64,000 bases of DNA from Burkholderia sp. Bp8963 (GCF_003854275.1 NZ_QTQP01000002.1:248001-312000); one strand, 5' to 3'; positions 9,143 to 18,030 are shown, counted from the first letter of the stretch. Made by a program: numbers and translations. The notes: generated from the letters alone by a model not told the origin.

Positions 9143-10105
9143 TCAGAAATAACCTTGCTTCTTGCGCTGTTCCATCGCGGCTTCGGACGCCTGATCGTCC
9201 ATCCGGGTCGCGCCGCGTTCGGTGATCTCGGTCACCGCCGTCTCGGCGATGATCTTCTCGACGTCGTCCGCGTCGCTCTCGACCGGGCACGTGCAGCTGA
9301 TGTCGCCGACCGTGCGGAAGCGCACCTGCGCGAGTTCGCTCGTCTCGCCTTCACGCATCGGCGTGAGCGGCGTGACCGGCACGAGCAGCCCGTTGCGGCG
9401 CACGATCTCGCGCTGGTGCGCGTAGTAGATCGACGGCAGTTCGAGGTTCTCGCGGGCGATGTATTGCCACACGTCGAGCTCGGTCCAGTTCGAGATCGGG
9501 AACACGCGCAGGTGCTCGCCGTTGTGCAGGCGCGCGTTGAACAGGCTCCACAGTTCCGGGCGCTGTGCCTTCGGATCCCACTGGCCGAATTCGTCGCGGA
9601 ACGAGAAGATGCGCTCCTTCGCGCGCGCCTTCTCCTCGTCGCGGCGCGCACCGCCGATCATCGCGGTGAAGCCGTGCTGCTCGATCGTCTCGAGCAGCGT
9701 GACGGCCTGCGCGGCGTTGCGCGAATCGGTCTCGCGGCGCAGCACGACGGTGCCGCGCTTGATCGAGTCCTCGACGTGGCCGACGATCAGCTCGGCGCCG
9801 ATCTCCTTCGCACGGCGATCGCGGAAGTCGATCACCTCTTCATAGTTGTGGCCCGTGTCGATGTGCACGAGCGGGAACGGCAGCGACGTCTTGCGGTTCG
9901 CGCCGAGGCCGAACGCCTTCAGCGCGAGATGCAGCACGACGACCGAATCCTTGCCGCCCGAGAACAGCAGCGCCGGCTTGCTGCACTCGGCCACGAGTTC
10001 GCGCAGGATGTGGATCGACTCGGCCTCGAGCCAGTCGAGGTGGCCCATGCGGCTGTCGTCGCCGGTGGGCGGGGCAAAGGCGGATTGCTCGAGCGTCGTG
10101 CTCAT
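9143..10105 (-). CDS. cysD: Sulfate adenylyltransferase subunit 2
   Basis: A 320-residue catalytic subunit of ATP sulfurylase. It adenylates sulfate using ATP, with the energy coupled to GTP hydrolysis by CysN. The PP-loop motif SGGKDS lies in KPALLFSGGKDSVVVLHLAL near residue 60. GGARRDEEKARAKERIFS and FPISNWTELDVWQYI are typical. The ATG at 10105 starts MSTTLEQSAF; a second Met (MGHLDWLEAE) is possible. It is cotranscribed with cysH upstream (75 bases) and cysN downstream. Confidence 0.95.
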   Translation of the reverse strand: MSTTLEQSAFAPPTGDDSRMGHLDWLEAESIHILRELVAECSKPALLFSGGKDSVVVLHLALKAFGLGANRKTSLPFPLVHIDTGHNYEEVIDFRDRRAKEIGAELIVGHVEDSIKRGTVVLRRETDSRNAAQAVTLLETIEQHGFTAMIGGARRDEEKARAKERIFSFRDEFGQWDPKAQRPELWSLFNARLHNGEHLRVFPISNWTELDVWQYIARENLELPSIYYAHQREIVRRNGLLVPVTPLTPMREGETSELAQVRFRTVGDISCTCPVESDADDVEKIIAETAVTEITERGATRMDDQASEAAMEQRKKQGYF

Positions 10106-10180
10106 GATTTCAGTCCTTCTCTTCTGGGTTCGTGCCGCCCGCTTTCGCAGGCGGCGCATGTTCGGTCTTGTGTCGGTCGT

Positions 10181-10930
10181 TCAGTGCGCGGTGCCGGCCT
10201 CGGCCGCCGCGGGAATCGGCGTGATCGAGATGTGCAGCCCGCACTCCTTCGAATCGCGCGATTCCCACCACCAGCGGCCCGCCCGGCTGTCCTCGCCGGG
10301 ACGGATCGCGCGCGTACACGGCTCGCAGCCGATGCTCGGATAGCCGCGCGCATGCAGCGGGTTGACCGGCACGTCGAATGCGTTCAGGTAGGCCCACACG
10401 TCGCTTTCCGTCCAGTCGGCGAGCGGGTTGTACTTCGCGATGCCGCGCGCGTCGTCGTGCTCGTCCTCGTGCAGTTCCGCACGCGTGACCGACTGCTCGC
10501 GGCGCTGGCCCGTGACCCACGCGTCGACGTCGGCGAGCGCACGGTTGAGCGGCTCGACCTTGCGGATGTGGCAGCAGGCCTTGCGCAGCTCGACGCTCTC
10601 GTAGAACGCGTTCAGGCCGTGGTCGGCGACATACTTGTCCACCGCATCCTGCTGCGGGTGGAACTGCTCGATCTCGTAGCCGTAACGCTCGCGCACACGG
10701 TCGATCATGCCGACCGTCTCCGCGTGCAGGCGGCCCGTGTTCAGCGAGAAGATGCCGATCGACACGCCCTTCGACAGGATCGCGTGCGTGACCAGCATGT
10801 CCTCGGCCGCGAGGCTGCTCGCGAACTTCACGTTCGGATGGCGCGCGGCAATCTGCGCGAGCAGCGCGTCGAGCCGTTCGACCTTCGCGGCGAGTTCCGG
10901 CGTCAGTGCGGTGGCGCGGGCGTCGCTCAT
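10181..10930 (-). CDS. cysH: Adenylylsulfate reductase, assimilatory, Fe-S type
   Basis: A 249-residue PAPS/APS reductase-family protein that reduces activated sulfate to sulfite. It contains ACCHIRKVEPLNRAL (Cys-Cys pair) and a later GCEPCTRA (Cys-x-x-Cys). In this family these four cysteines ligate a 4Fe-4S cluster and mark APS-reducing enzymes, unlike the enterobacterial PAPS form. Consistent with this, no APS kinase (cysC) is present here. The C-terminal region holds GKWWWE-like RAGRWWWE; the usual catalytic ECGLH is present (SKECGLHISI). The start ATG at 10930 overlaps the end of the DUF934 gene by 4 bases. Confidence 0.93.
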   Translation of the reverse strand: MSDARATALTPELAAKVERLDALLAQIAARHPNVKFASSLAAEDMLVTHAILSKGVSIGIFSLNTGRLHAETVGMIDRVRERYGYEIEQFHPQQDAVDKYVADHGLNAFYESVELRKACCHIRKVEPLNRALADVDAWVTGQRREQSVTRAELHEDEHDDARGIAKYNPLADWTESDVWAYLNAFDVPVNPLHARGYPSIGCEPCTRAIRPGEDSRAGRWWWESRDSKECGLHISITPIPAAAEAGTAH

Positions 10931-11469
10931 GCGTTCACCTTTGCTTCTGCCGAGGCCGCACGGCGGCGGAACAGCGGCACCGGCTCGTCGAACGCGCCCT
11001 GGTAGCGCTGCGAGAATTCGTTGAACGCGTTCAGCGCGTCGTGGATGTCCTTGTCCGCGCGCACCGCGAACGCGTCGAAGCCGCAGCGCGACATGTACAG
11101 CAGCTGGTCGCGCAACACGTCGCCGATCGCGCGCAGCTCGCCCGTCCAGCCATGGCGCTCGCGCAGCAGGCGCGCGATGCTGTAGCCGCGGCCGTCCGCG
11201 AAGCGCGGGAACTCGACGCCGATCACCGTGATCGCGTCGAAGTCGGCGGCGAGATCCGCCGGATCGCTGTCCGGCGCGAGCCACACGCCGAGTTCGTCCT
11301 TCGTCTTCGCGGCGACGAGCGCCGCGCGCTCGGCCTGCCACAATGCGAACGGCACCAGCACCTTGCCGGCCGGCAACGCGTCGACTGCGGGCAGCGCGCC
11401 GTCTTCTGCCGCGCGCACGACCTGCCATGCGTCGTCGATCACTGCGCGGTTCTTGATAATCGAAGCCAT
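10927..11469 (-). CDS. DUF934 protein of the sulfate assimilation operon
   Basis: A 180-residue protein of the DUF934 family. Members are almost always coded between sulfite reductase and APS reductase genes; the biochemical role is not settled, and assistance to sulfite reductase is an inference from context. Visible features are ITVIGVEFPRFADGRGYS, LRAIGDVLRDQLLYMSRCGF and a conserved DALNAFNEFSQRYQ near the C-terminus. There is no membrane segment or obvious cofactor motif. It follows cysI by 25 bases and overlaps cysH by 4 bases, so it is in the same transcript. Confidence 0.88.
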   Translation of the reverse strand: MASIIKNRAVIDDAWQVVRAAEDGALPAVDALPAGKVLVPFALWQAERAALVAAKTKDELGVWLAPDSDPADLAADFDAITVIGVEFPRFADGRGYSIARLLRERHGWTGELRAIGDVLRDQLLYMSRCGFDAFAVRADKDIHDALNAFNEFSQRYQGAFDEPVPLFRRRAASAEAKVNA

Positions 11470-11494
11470 CTGCTAATTCCTTCTACCCGGTTGG

Positions 11495-13174
11495 TTACGC
11501 GTTCACCGCCTGGCGCGACGCATACACGCGCTCCTTGAACGGCGCGATGCCGATGCGATCGTACGTGTCGATGAAGCGCTCGCCGTCGGTGCGCGACTCG
11601 ACGAACGTGTCGATCAGCTTCGTGATCACGTCCGGCACTTCCTCCGCCGAGAACGACGGGCCGATCACGCGGCCGAGGCGCGCGCCGCCGTTGCCCGTGC
11701 CCTGCTCGCCGCCGAGCGACACCTGGTACCACTCGGCGCCGTCCTTGTCGACGCCGAGGATGCCGATGTTGCCGACGTGGTGGTGGCCGCACGAGTTCAT
11801 GCAACCGGAAATGTTCAGCGACAGGTCGCCGAGGTCGTACACGTAGTCGAGATCGTCGAAGCGCTGCTGGATCCCCAGCGCGATCGGGATCGACTTCGCG
11901 TTCGCGAGCGAGCAGAAATCGCCGCCCGGGCACGCGATGATGTCGGTCAGCAGGCCGACGTTCGGCGTCGCGAAGCCGGCCGCCTTCGCCTTTTCCCACA
12001 CCGCGAACAGGTCGCGCTTCTTCACGTTCGCGAGAATCAGGTTCTGCTCGTGCGACACGCGCAGCTCGCCGAACGAGTAGGCGTCCGCCCAGTCGGCGAC
12101 CTGCTCCATCTGCTGGTCGGTCGCGTCGCCCGGCGCCACGCGGTGGTTCTTCAGCGACAGCGTGACGGACGCATAGCCCGGCACCTTGTGCGGTGCGACG
12201 TTGCGCTCGACCCAGCGGGCGAACGCCTTGTTGTCGAGCAGATGCTGCTCGAACGACGCGTCGGTGTCAGCGAGCTTCTCGTAGACAGGCGGCTTGAAAT
12301 ACTGCGACACACGGTCGACTTCAGCCTGCGTGAGCGTCGACGGGCCGTCCTTCAGATGCTGCCACTCTTCCTCGACCTGCTGCGCGAACTTCGCCGGCGA
12401 CAGCGCCTTCACGAGGATCTTGATGCGGGCCTTGTACAGGTTGTCGCGGCGGCCGTAGCGGTTGTACACGCGCAGCACGGCTTCGCAGTAGGTCAGCAGG
12501 TGCTGCCACGGCAGGTCTTCCTTGATCACCGCGCCGATGATCGGCGTGCGGCCAAGGCCGCCGCCCGCGAGGATGCTCGCGACCACTTCGCCCTGCGCGT
12601 TCTTCTTCAGGTAGACGCCGAGGTCGTGGATCTGCACGGCCGCACGGTCATCCTTCGAGCCCGATACGGCGATCTTGAACTTGCGCGGCAGCCATGCGAA
12701 TTCGGGATGGAACGTCGACCACTGGCGCAGGATTTCCGACCACGGACGCGGATCGATCTCCTCGTCCTGCGCGACGCCGGCGAACTGGTCGGCCGTGATG
12801 TTGCGGATGCAGTTGCCCGAGGTCTGGATCGCGTGCATCTGCACCGACGCGAGCTTCGCGAGGATCTCGGGCGTTTCTTCCAGCTGGATCCAGTTGAACT
12901 GGATGTTCGAGCGGGTCGAGAAGTGGCCGTAGCCGCGGTCGTGCTCGCGTGCGATGCGGGCCAGCATCCGCAGCTGGTCGCTGCGCAGGTTGCCGTACGG
13001 AATCGCGACGCGGTGCATGTACGCGTGACGCTGCATGTACAGGCCGTTCTGCAGGCGCAGCGGGCGGAATTCGTCTTCGCTCAACTCGCCCGACAAGCGA
13101 CGGCGCACCTGGTCGCGGTACTGCGCGACGCGCTCGTCGACGATTGTCTGGTCGTATTGGTCGTACTGATACAT
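11495..13174 (-). CDS. cysI: Assimilatory sulfite reductase, siroheme protein
   Basis: A 559-residue nitrite/sulfite reductase-family hemoprotein, reducing sulfite to sulfide in cysteine synthesis. The cluster and siroheme ligands are in CPGGDFCSLANAKS and CMNSCGHHHVGNIGI, the standard Cys-x5-Cys and Cys-x3-Cys pair. The N-terminal half has the first ferredoxin-like repeat (HRVAIPYGNLRSDQLRML). I favour sulfite over nitrite reductase because it heads the cysH-cysD-cysN-cobA operon and sits opposite cysB. No flavoprotein subunit (cysJ) is coded nearby, so the electron donor is elsewhere. Confidence 0.92.
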   Translation of the reverse strand: MYQYDQYDQTIVDERVAQYRDQVRRRLSGELSEDEFRPLRLQNGLYMQRHAYMHRVAIPYGNLRSDQLRMLARIAREHDRGYGHFSTRSNIQFNWIQLEETPEILAKLASVQMHAIQTSGNCIRNITADQFAGVAQDEEIDPRPWSEILRQWSTFHPEFAWLPRKFKIAVSGSKDDRAAVQIHDLGVYLKKNAQGEVVASILAGGGLGRTPIIGAVIKEDLPWQHLLTYCEAVLRVYNRYGRRDNLYKARIKILVKALSPAKFAQQVEEEWQHLKDGPSTLTQAEVDRVSQYFKPPVYEKLADTDASFEQHLLDNKAFARWVERNVAPHKVPGYASVTLSLKNHRVAPGDATDQQMEQVADWADAYSFGELRVSHEQNLILANVKKRDLFAVWEKAKAAGFATPNVGLLTDIIACPGGDFCSLANAKSIPIALGIQQRFDDLDYVYDLGDLSLNISGCMNSCGHHHVGNIGILGVDKDGAEWYQVSLGGEQGTGNGGARLGRVIGPSFSAEEVPDVITKLIDTFVESRTDGERFIDTYDRIGIAPFKERVYASRQAVNA

Positions 13175-13389
13175 TCGGGGACCCCAGGGTTTTCGTGGTG
13201 ACCGCGCGACGTCCTAGCCACGTCGCGCCCGAATCTCCGTTCCGTCTCCGCGCCCGGCCATCCGTGGCCCGGTGGATTGCTAATGACGAAAACAGATATC
13301 CATATTTGAAAAACTCCGGTGAATCGTAATAAACTCGCCTTATATTTCAAACGACTAAAAAATTCTGTTGATATGCGGAAGGGTTATAA
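13175..13389. promoter_or_regulatory. Divergent cysI/cysB control region
   Basis: This 215-base gap separates the divergent sulfate operon and cysB. Bases 13285-13389 are strongly AT-rich against a GC-rich background. They contain TTATATTTCAAACGACTAA around 13340-13358, which resembles the loose AT-rich half-sites bound by CysB-type regulators. The cysB ribosome-binding site GGAAGGG is at 13377-13383. I infer CysB control of the operon and of its own gene; no site was tested. Confidence 0.5.
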
Positions 13390-14331
13390 ATGAACCTGCA
13401 CCAATTTCGCTTCGTGCGCGAGGCCGTCCGGCAGAATTTCAACCTCACCGAGGCGGCCAAGGCGCTGTACACGTCGCAGCCGGGCGTATCCAAGGCGATC
13501 ATCGAGCTTGAAGATGAACTGGGCGTGGAAATCTTCACGCGGCACGGCAAGCGCGTGCGCTCGCTGACCGAGCCCGGCCGGATCATCCTCGCGTCGGTCG
13601 AGCGGATCCTCCAGGAGGTCGAAAGCCTGAAAAGGGTCGGAAAGGATTACGCCGCGCAGGACCAGGGCAACCTGACGATCGCGGCGACCCACACGCAGGC
13701 CCGCTACTCGCTGCCGGCCGCGATCGCCGAATTCAAGAAGCGCTACCCGAAGGTGCACCTGTCGATCCTGCAAGGCAGCCCGACGCAGGTCGCCGAGATG
13801 GTGATCCACGACCAGGCCGACGTCGCGATCGCGACCGAGGCGATTGCCGACTACAAGGATCTCGTGTCGCTGCCCTGCTTCCAGTGGCACCACGCGGCCG
13901 TCGTGCCCGTCGATCACCCGCTGCTCGAGCGCAAGACGCCGACCCTCGACGATCTCGCGCAATACCCGCTGATCACCTACGACGACGCGTTCGCGGGCCG
14001 CAAGAAGATCAACCATGCGTTCGCGCTGCGCGGGCTGTCGCCGGACATCGTGCTCGAGGCGATCGACGCCGACGTGATCAAGACCTATGTCGAGCTCGGC
14101 CTCGGGGTCGGAATCATGGCCGACATCGCGTTCAACCCGGAGCGCGACCGCAACCTGCGGCTGATTCCGGTCGGCCACCTGTTCGGCAGCAACGTCACGC
14201 GCGTCGCGCTCAAGCAGGGCGCCTATCTGCGCAGCTATGTGTATACGCTCGTCGAGCTGCTGTCGCCGACGCTGAACCGCAAGCTGATCGAGCAGGCCCT
14301 CAAGGGCGAATCCGAATCGTATGAGCTTTGA
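13390..14331 (+). CDS. cysB: CysB-type LysR transcriptional regulator
   Basis: A 313-residue LysR-family activator of the CysB/Cbl group. The N-terminal winged helix-turn-helix covers residues 1-60 (MNLHQFRFVREAVRQNFNLT; AAKALYTSQPGVSKAIIELE). The effector domain starts near residue 90 with NLTIAATHTQARYSLP, the CysB-type sulfate or O-acetylserine pocket. It is transcribed away from cysI and has a good ribosome-binding site, GGAAGGG, 6 bases upstream. SsuR/Cbl paralogues are close relatives, but the position opposite the sulfate reduction operon favours CysB. Confidence 0.9.
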   Translation: MNLHQFRFVREAVRQNFNLTEAAKALYTSQPGVSKAIIELEDELGVEIFTRHGKRVRSLTEPGRIILASVERILQEVESLKRVGKDYAAQDQGNLTIAATHTQARYSLPAAIAEFKKRYPKVHLSILQGSPTQVAEMVIHDQADVAIATEAIADYKDLVSLPCFQWHHAAVVPVDHPLLERKTPTLDDLAQYPLITYDDAFAGRKKINHAFALRGLSPDIVLEAIDADVIKTYVELGLGVGIMADIAFNPERDRNLRLIPVGHLFGSNVTRVALKQGAYLRSYVYTLVELLSPTLNRKLIEQALKGESESYEL

Positions 14332-14348
14332 CGGGCGTGTATAAAGGC

Positions 14349-14382
14349 TGGGGCGCGAATTTGAACTGCGCCCCATTTTTTT
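14349..14382 (+). terminator. Terminator after cysB
   Basis: An 8-bp GC-rich stem (14349-14356 with 14368-14375) with an 11-base loop is followed by seven T residues. It separates cysB from the binding-protein gene. Confidence 0.8.
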
Positions 14383-14414
14383 ACCCGTTGTTTCTGCCCG
14401 CCAGAGGACTTCGC

Positions 14415-15572
14415 ATGACGCTTTCCGCCCTGCTGCGCGCCGCCGCTGGCGCCGCCGTCGTATTCGCCTGCGCCGCCGCGCACGCGGACCTGAAGGTCGG
14501 CATCGACCTGTCGACGACCGGCCCGGCCGCCGCGATCGGCATCACGAGCAAGAATGCGATCCTGATGTGGCCGAAAACCGTCGCCGGACAGAACCTGCAG
14601 GTGACGCTGCTAGACGACGCGTCCGACCCGGGCACCGCGGTGCGCAACATCCGCAAGCTGGTGTCGGAGGATCATGTCGACGTCGTGATCGGGCCGAACA
14701 TCACGCCGGCCGCGCTCGCGGCGCTCGACGCGGTCGCCGCCGCACAAACGCCGATGATTACGCTGGTCGGCTCCGGCGCGATCGTCGAGCCGCAGGAAGG
14801 CGCACGCACGTGGGCGTTCAAGATGGCGCAGAGCGATCGCGCGATGGCCGACGTGATGACCCGCTACATGGCGAACCACGGCGTGAAGACGGTCGGCTTC
14901 ATCGGCTTCGCGGACAGCTACGGCGACAGCTGGCTCAACGAGTTCACACGTTTCGCGGACCTGCGCAAGATCCATGTCGTCGCGACCGAGCGCTTCAACC
15001 GCACCGACGCGAGCGTTACCGGCCAGGCGCTGAAGCTGATCGCCGCGAAGCCGGACGCGATCCTGATCGCCGGCTCGGGCACGCCGGCTGTGCTGCCGCA
15101 GCGCACGCTGATCGAGCGCGGCTACAAGGGCCCGATCTACCAGACACACGGGATCGCGACGCCGGAATTCATCAAGCTCGGCGGCCACGACGTGGACGGG
15201 ACGCTGTTCCCGACGCAGCCGGTCGTCGTCGCCCGCACGCTGCCGGCCGACCATCCGGCCCGCAAGGCCGCGCTCGCGTTCGTCGACGCGTACGAAGCGA
15301 AGTACGGCCCCGGCACCGTCACGCAGTTTGCGGGCGACGCGGCGGGCGTCTATCCGCGCCTCGCCGACGCGGTCGGCCGCGCGCTGAAGACCGCGCGGCC
15401 GGGCACGCCCGAGTTCCGCACGGCGTTGCGGCGCGAGCTCGAGCAGGCGCACGAGCTGGTCGTGCCGAACGGCGTCGTCAATACGAGCGACAAGGATCAC
15501 GTCGGGCTCGACCAGCGTGCGAGCGTGATGGGGATCGTGAAGCACGGGGCGTTCGTCTACCTCAGTCAGTGA
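14415..15572 (+). CDS. Periplasmic branched-chain amino-acid-type binding protein, orphan
   Basis: A 385-residue periplasmic type I substrate-binding protein of the Leu/Ile/Val (LivK-like) family. Residues 1-24 form a signal peptide ending AAAHA. The mature part begins DLKVGIDLSTTGPAAAIGI. Typical features are DDASDPGTAVRNIRKLVSED and VDVVIGPNITPAAL in the first lobe and VGFIGFADSYGDSW in the second. No permease or ATPase gene is adjacent, so its partner transporter and ligand are unknown; aromatic acids, amides and amino acids are all seen in the family. It starts with ATG 14415, the first Met giving a full signal peptide. The next feature is tRNA-Leu. Confidence 0.88.
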   Translation: MTLSALLRAAAGAAVVFACAAAHADLKVGIDLSTTGPAAAIGITSKNAILMWPKTVAGQNLQVTLLDDASDPGTAVRNIRKLVSEDHVDVVIGPNITPAALAALDAVAAAQTPMITLVGSGAIVEPQEGARTWAFKMAQSDRAMADVMTRYMANHGVKTVGFIGFADSYGDSWLNEFTRFADLRKIHVVATERFNRTDASVTGQALKLIAAKPDAILIAGSGTPAVLPQRTLIERGYKGPIYQTHGIATPEFIKLGGHDVDGTLFPTQPVVVARTLPADHPARKAALAFVDAYEAKYGPGTVTQFAGDAAGVYPRLADAVGRALKTARPGTPEFRTALRRELEQAHELVVPNGVVNTSDKDHVGLDQRASVMGIVKHGAFVYLSQ

Positions 15573-15660
15573 ACGACCGACGGGCCGCTTGCCCGGAGCC
15601 GCGTTTTCGGAGATAATTTGCGTTTTCGCCGCGCGCAATCGCATGTGCGGCCATGAATTA

Positions 15661-15745
15661 GCCCAGGTGGTGAAATTGGTAGACGCAGGGGACTCAAAAT
15701 CCCCCGCCGCAAGGCGTGCCGGTTCGATTCCGGCCCTGGGCACCA
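15661..15745 (+). tRNA. tRNA-Leu (anticodon CAA)
   Basis: An 85-base class II tRNA. The acceptor arms GCCCAGG (15661-15667) and CCTGGGC (15735-15741) pair perfectly. The anticodon loop reads CTCAAAA, giving CAA, which decodes UUG. A long variable arm and the T-loop TTCGATT are present, and CCA is encoded. It marks the left side of the accessory island that follows. Confidence 0.97.
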
Positions 15746-15777
15746 TTACATAGTTTCAGGCAGTCCCGAGAATTCCC

Positions 15778-15815
15778 AAAACCCGCGTCAGCTCCAGGCT
15801 TTCGCGGGTTTTTTG
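15778..15815 (+). terminator. Terminator after tRNA-Leu
   Basis: AAAACCCGCG (15778-15787) pairs with CGCGGGTTTT (15803-15812), followed by more T. It is the likely end of the tRNA transcript. A degenerate relative occurs at the right side of the island. Confidence 0.7.
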
Positions 15816-15882
15816 TTTTCCGGGAAGTCCTGAGCGGAACCAAGCGCGACGACTCCAGGCGGGAGCTCGCGGCCGGCCTCGA

Positions 15883-16119
15883 TTCGAACGCGACCTGTTG
15901 ATCGAGCGAACGCAATCCGGCCTCAAGCGTGAACAAGCGGCCGGGAAGCATTGCGGCCGACCGCCGGCACTGAGCGAAGCTGAACGCGCCGCAGTGATCG
16001 CCCGCCTCGCCGCCGGCGCGAGCGTCGCGTCCCTCGCCAAGGAATTCAACACGAGTCGGCCGACAATCATGCGCATTCGCGACTCGCGCACCGGAAGCCG
16101 AAGGGCTCGATTGTATTAA
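15883..16119 (+). pseudogene. C-terminal remnant of a serine resolvase/invertase
   Basis: The last 78 codons of a serine site-specific recombinase of the Hin/TnpR type. The frame reads FERDLLIERTQSGLKREQAA, which is the end of the resolvase catalytic domain. The helix-turn-helix DNA-binding domain follows (GRPPALSEAERAAVIARLAA; VASLAKEFNTSRPTIMRI). The N-terminal catalytic domain with its active-site Ser is absent; upstream of 15883 the frame loses similarity. It is therefore a broken gene, a trace of a mobile element beside tRNA-Leu. A TTG at 15898 could start a short DNA-binding peptide, but I see no reason to think it functional. Confidence 0.75.
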
Positions 16120-16150
16120 GGCAGGTCAAAGGCCCGCTCGCGACGCAATA

Positions 16151-17269
16151 TCACGATGCCGGCGACAGTTTCGCCGTCTTGTGGAGCTCGACCCAGTAGC
16201 CGTTGAGCTCATCGTCAGGCACGTTGAACCGCTGCAACCACGCCTCTGTTGCCACGCGGGTATTGAGCAACGGCGCGGTGCTATCTACCGTTCCGCCTTG
16301 CAGGATATCGGACGATTCCGCCACGATCGGGCGCAGCGCATGATTCAGCAGGACATACGCGGCAGGCGGCCGAGGCGGTATTCCCTTACCCACTGGAACG
16401 CCCGCAACCGGCTCCGTGCCCGCCTGAATGATGAGGCCGCCGTCGCCTAGCGGTGTCTTGCGGAACCAGTCAGGGGGAAGCATCAAGCCGTCGGCACCGC
16501 CGATGCTCCGAACGAGATCGGCATCGAGCGCAGTCAACCAGTCAACTGTCTTGATCTTGCCCGTTAGGTCGCGAACGGACGTGCTAGCGGGTTCTCCGAC
16601 GTCGATACCTGGGCCATACCGCCGACACCAAAAATATTCGCTCGCCTCATTCGCCTCAATTTCGAGGGGGGGGAGATTCACACCGAACCCGCCGTGTCCC
16701 CAAATGGTTGGAACTATTGCGGCGAACTCCGCAAACATCGCCTCAAATACACCAGGGCAGATTTGCAGGAAGCGTCGCGGAACGGTGAAGGTCATCACGT
16801 CGAGGCCGCGGGTTCCCATTGCAGCTTGCCAGTCTTCCAGACAGAAGACGGAGAACTCGAAAAAACCCGTTGCGAGCTTGTGGTCCGCACTCGTCGTCGC
16901 AGACACGAGGATTTGGCTACTCGGCAATTCCGTTGCCAGTCGCGGGAAGCCACGAGCCTTGTCGAATGCCACCGGGCTCTCGCCCTCTTCGTAGAACCAA
17001 CGCATCGGCCCGACTTTGGGCGGTTCAAGCCCCGCAGCCTTCGCGAACGCCAATTCGTAGTCTGTGATCGTCGTCAGGTAACGATCGTAGCAACGCACAA
17101 GCGCTTGCCGGACGGCCTTGGTGTGGCCATCCTTGAAGTAGAGCGCGCCACGCACGACTAGCGCCGCACCTACGATCGCCTTTTGATACGCAGGCTCGTA
17201 TAGCCCGAATGGGAGGGTATCTTGTCGTCGTGGATCATTGGCCCACGCCACCAGCTCATCACGCGTCAT
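16151..17269 (-). CDS. DUF3396 type VI immunity-family protein
   Basis: A 372-residue cytoplasmic protein with the look of the DUF3396 family, now linked to immunity against type VI secretion nuclease effectors (TsiV type). Family-like parts are an N-terminal segment with TRDELVAWANDPRRQ, then GPMRWFYEEG and FFEFSVFCLEDW, with ILQGG near the C-terminus. No signal peptide is seen, as expected for immunity to a DNA-cutting toxin. It lies 5 bases after the VRR-NUC gene on the same strand, the usual effector-then-immunity order. Third-position GC is visibly lower than in core neighbours, suggesting transfer. The family match is by eye. Confidence 0.75.
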   Translation of the reverse strand: MTRDELVAWANDPRRQDTLPFGLYEPAYQKAIVGAALVVRGALYFKDGHTKAVRQALVRCYDRYLTTITDYELAFAKAAGLEPPKVGPMRWFYEEGESPVAFDKARGFPRLATELPSSQILVSATTSADHKLATGFFEFSVFCLEDWQAAMGTRGLDVMTFTVPRRFLQICPGVFEAMFAEFAAIVPTIWGHGGFGVNLPPLEIEANEASEYFWCRRYGPGIDVGEPASTSVRDLTGKIKTVDWLTALDADLVRSIGGADGLMLPPDWFRKTPLGDGGLIIQAGTEPVAGVPVGKGIPPRPPAAYVLLNHALRPIVAESSDILQGGTVDSTAPLLNTRVATEAWLQRFNVPDDELNGYWVELHKTAKLSPAS

Positions 17270-17274
17270 GATCT

Positions 17275-18030
17275 TTAGGGAAATACGGAAACGCCAGGGT
17301 TTTGCGGAGGAAGTGGCAGGCCTGAGGGCCCCATACTGCTATGGCTTCCTGCGTCGTTCCCGAACACGTCGTCCGTTGCAGTATGGCTCTGTGTTGAGCG
17401 GGCCGATTGTGCCTCGGACTGCTTGTCTGAACACCCGCAGTTGGCTCGAGTCAGCGCAGCATACTTGCTTCTGCTGCCGGCAATGCGAATGTACGAATCT
17501 CTTTGTCCCTTCCCAAAGCCGTCATCGAATTTCATCTCTACTACCTTCTTGATATTCGATTGTACGGGCGGCTGAGACGGATCATTCACGATAACAACGT
17601 CGGGCCGCCGAACGCCGGGGCCGCCTGCTGCTTTGTCCCTGCGATAGCCGCCAATCCTGCCCGGCCACTTATCGCGAATCCAGTCCAACAGCGAATCGTG
17701 CGGTTCCAGGGGATCGTCATCCGACATGATCGGGGCGGGCGGTTCCTGCCTCAGGTCATATGAGACTTCTGGCAAATATGCCGTCGGCTTGCCACTCATC
17801 ATGCGTGAAGTTTCGTTCGCCAAATCCAACCGTTGCGCGACGCACGCCTGCCTGAGTATGCGGCCGCCGCCCCGAGTCGCAATGCCAGCGGCGCTGCACT
17901 TGCACAATGCATCGCAGAGTACCTTCTTGTCGTCTGGCGAAAGGCCCTCTGTTGCGCCCACGACAGTCGTTTTCCCGTCGCCGCCGGCCGATCCACCAAC
18001 AGCCGAACCGCCCGAATACCCGCCGCTCAT
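17275..18030 (-). CDS. VRR-NUC domain nuclease, probable type VI effector
   Basis: A 251-residue protein with a PD-(D/E)xK-type VRR-NUC nuclease core. RRPDVVIVND (Asp144) is followed by KKVVEMKFDDG (Glu165 and Lys167) and then GQRDSYIRIAG, matching the virus-type replication-repair nuclease layout. The N-terminal 30 residues are Gly/Ser-rich, like a linker. The cysteine-containing middle (VLCDALCKCSAAG) is typical of PAAR-linked effectors. The C-terminal 45 residues are low-complexity. Its ATG overlaps the end of the PAAR gene by 4 bases and an immunity-like DUF3396 gene follows. I infer a DNA-cutting antibacterial effector delivered by a type VI system coded elsewhere. Confidence 0.75.
   Translation of the reverse strand: MSGGYSGGSAVGGSAGGDGKTTVVGATEGLSPDDKKVLCDALCKCSAAGIATRGGGRILRQACVAQRLDLANETSRMMSGKPTAYLPEVSYDLRQEPPAPIMSDDDPLEPHDSLLDWIRDKWPGRIGGYRRDKAAGGPGVRRPDVVIVNDPSQPPVQSNIKKVVEMKFDDGFGKGQRDSYIRIAGSRSKYAALTRANCGCSDKQSEAQSARSTQSHTATDDVFGNDAGSHSSMGPSGLPLPPQNPGVSVFP

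Noticed and set aside
13175-13389. Riboswitch (SAM or cobalamin type) before cysI
   Set aside because: No conserved riboswitch core was found; the region is AT-rich operator-like DNA.
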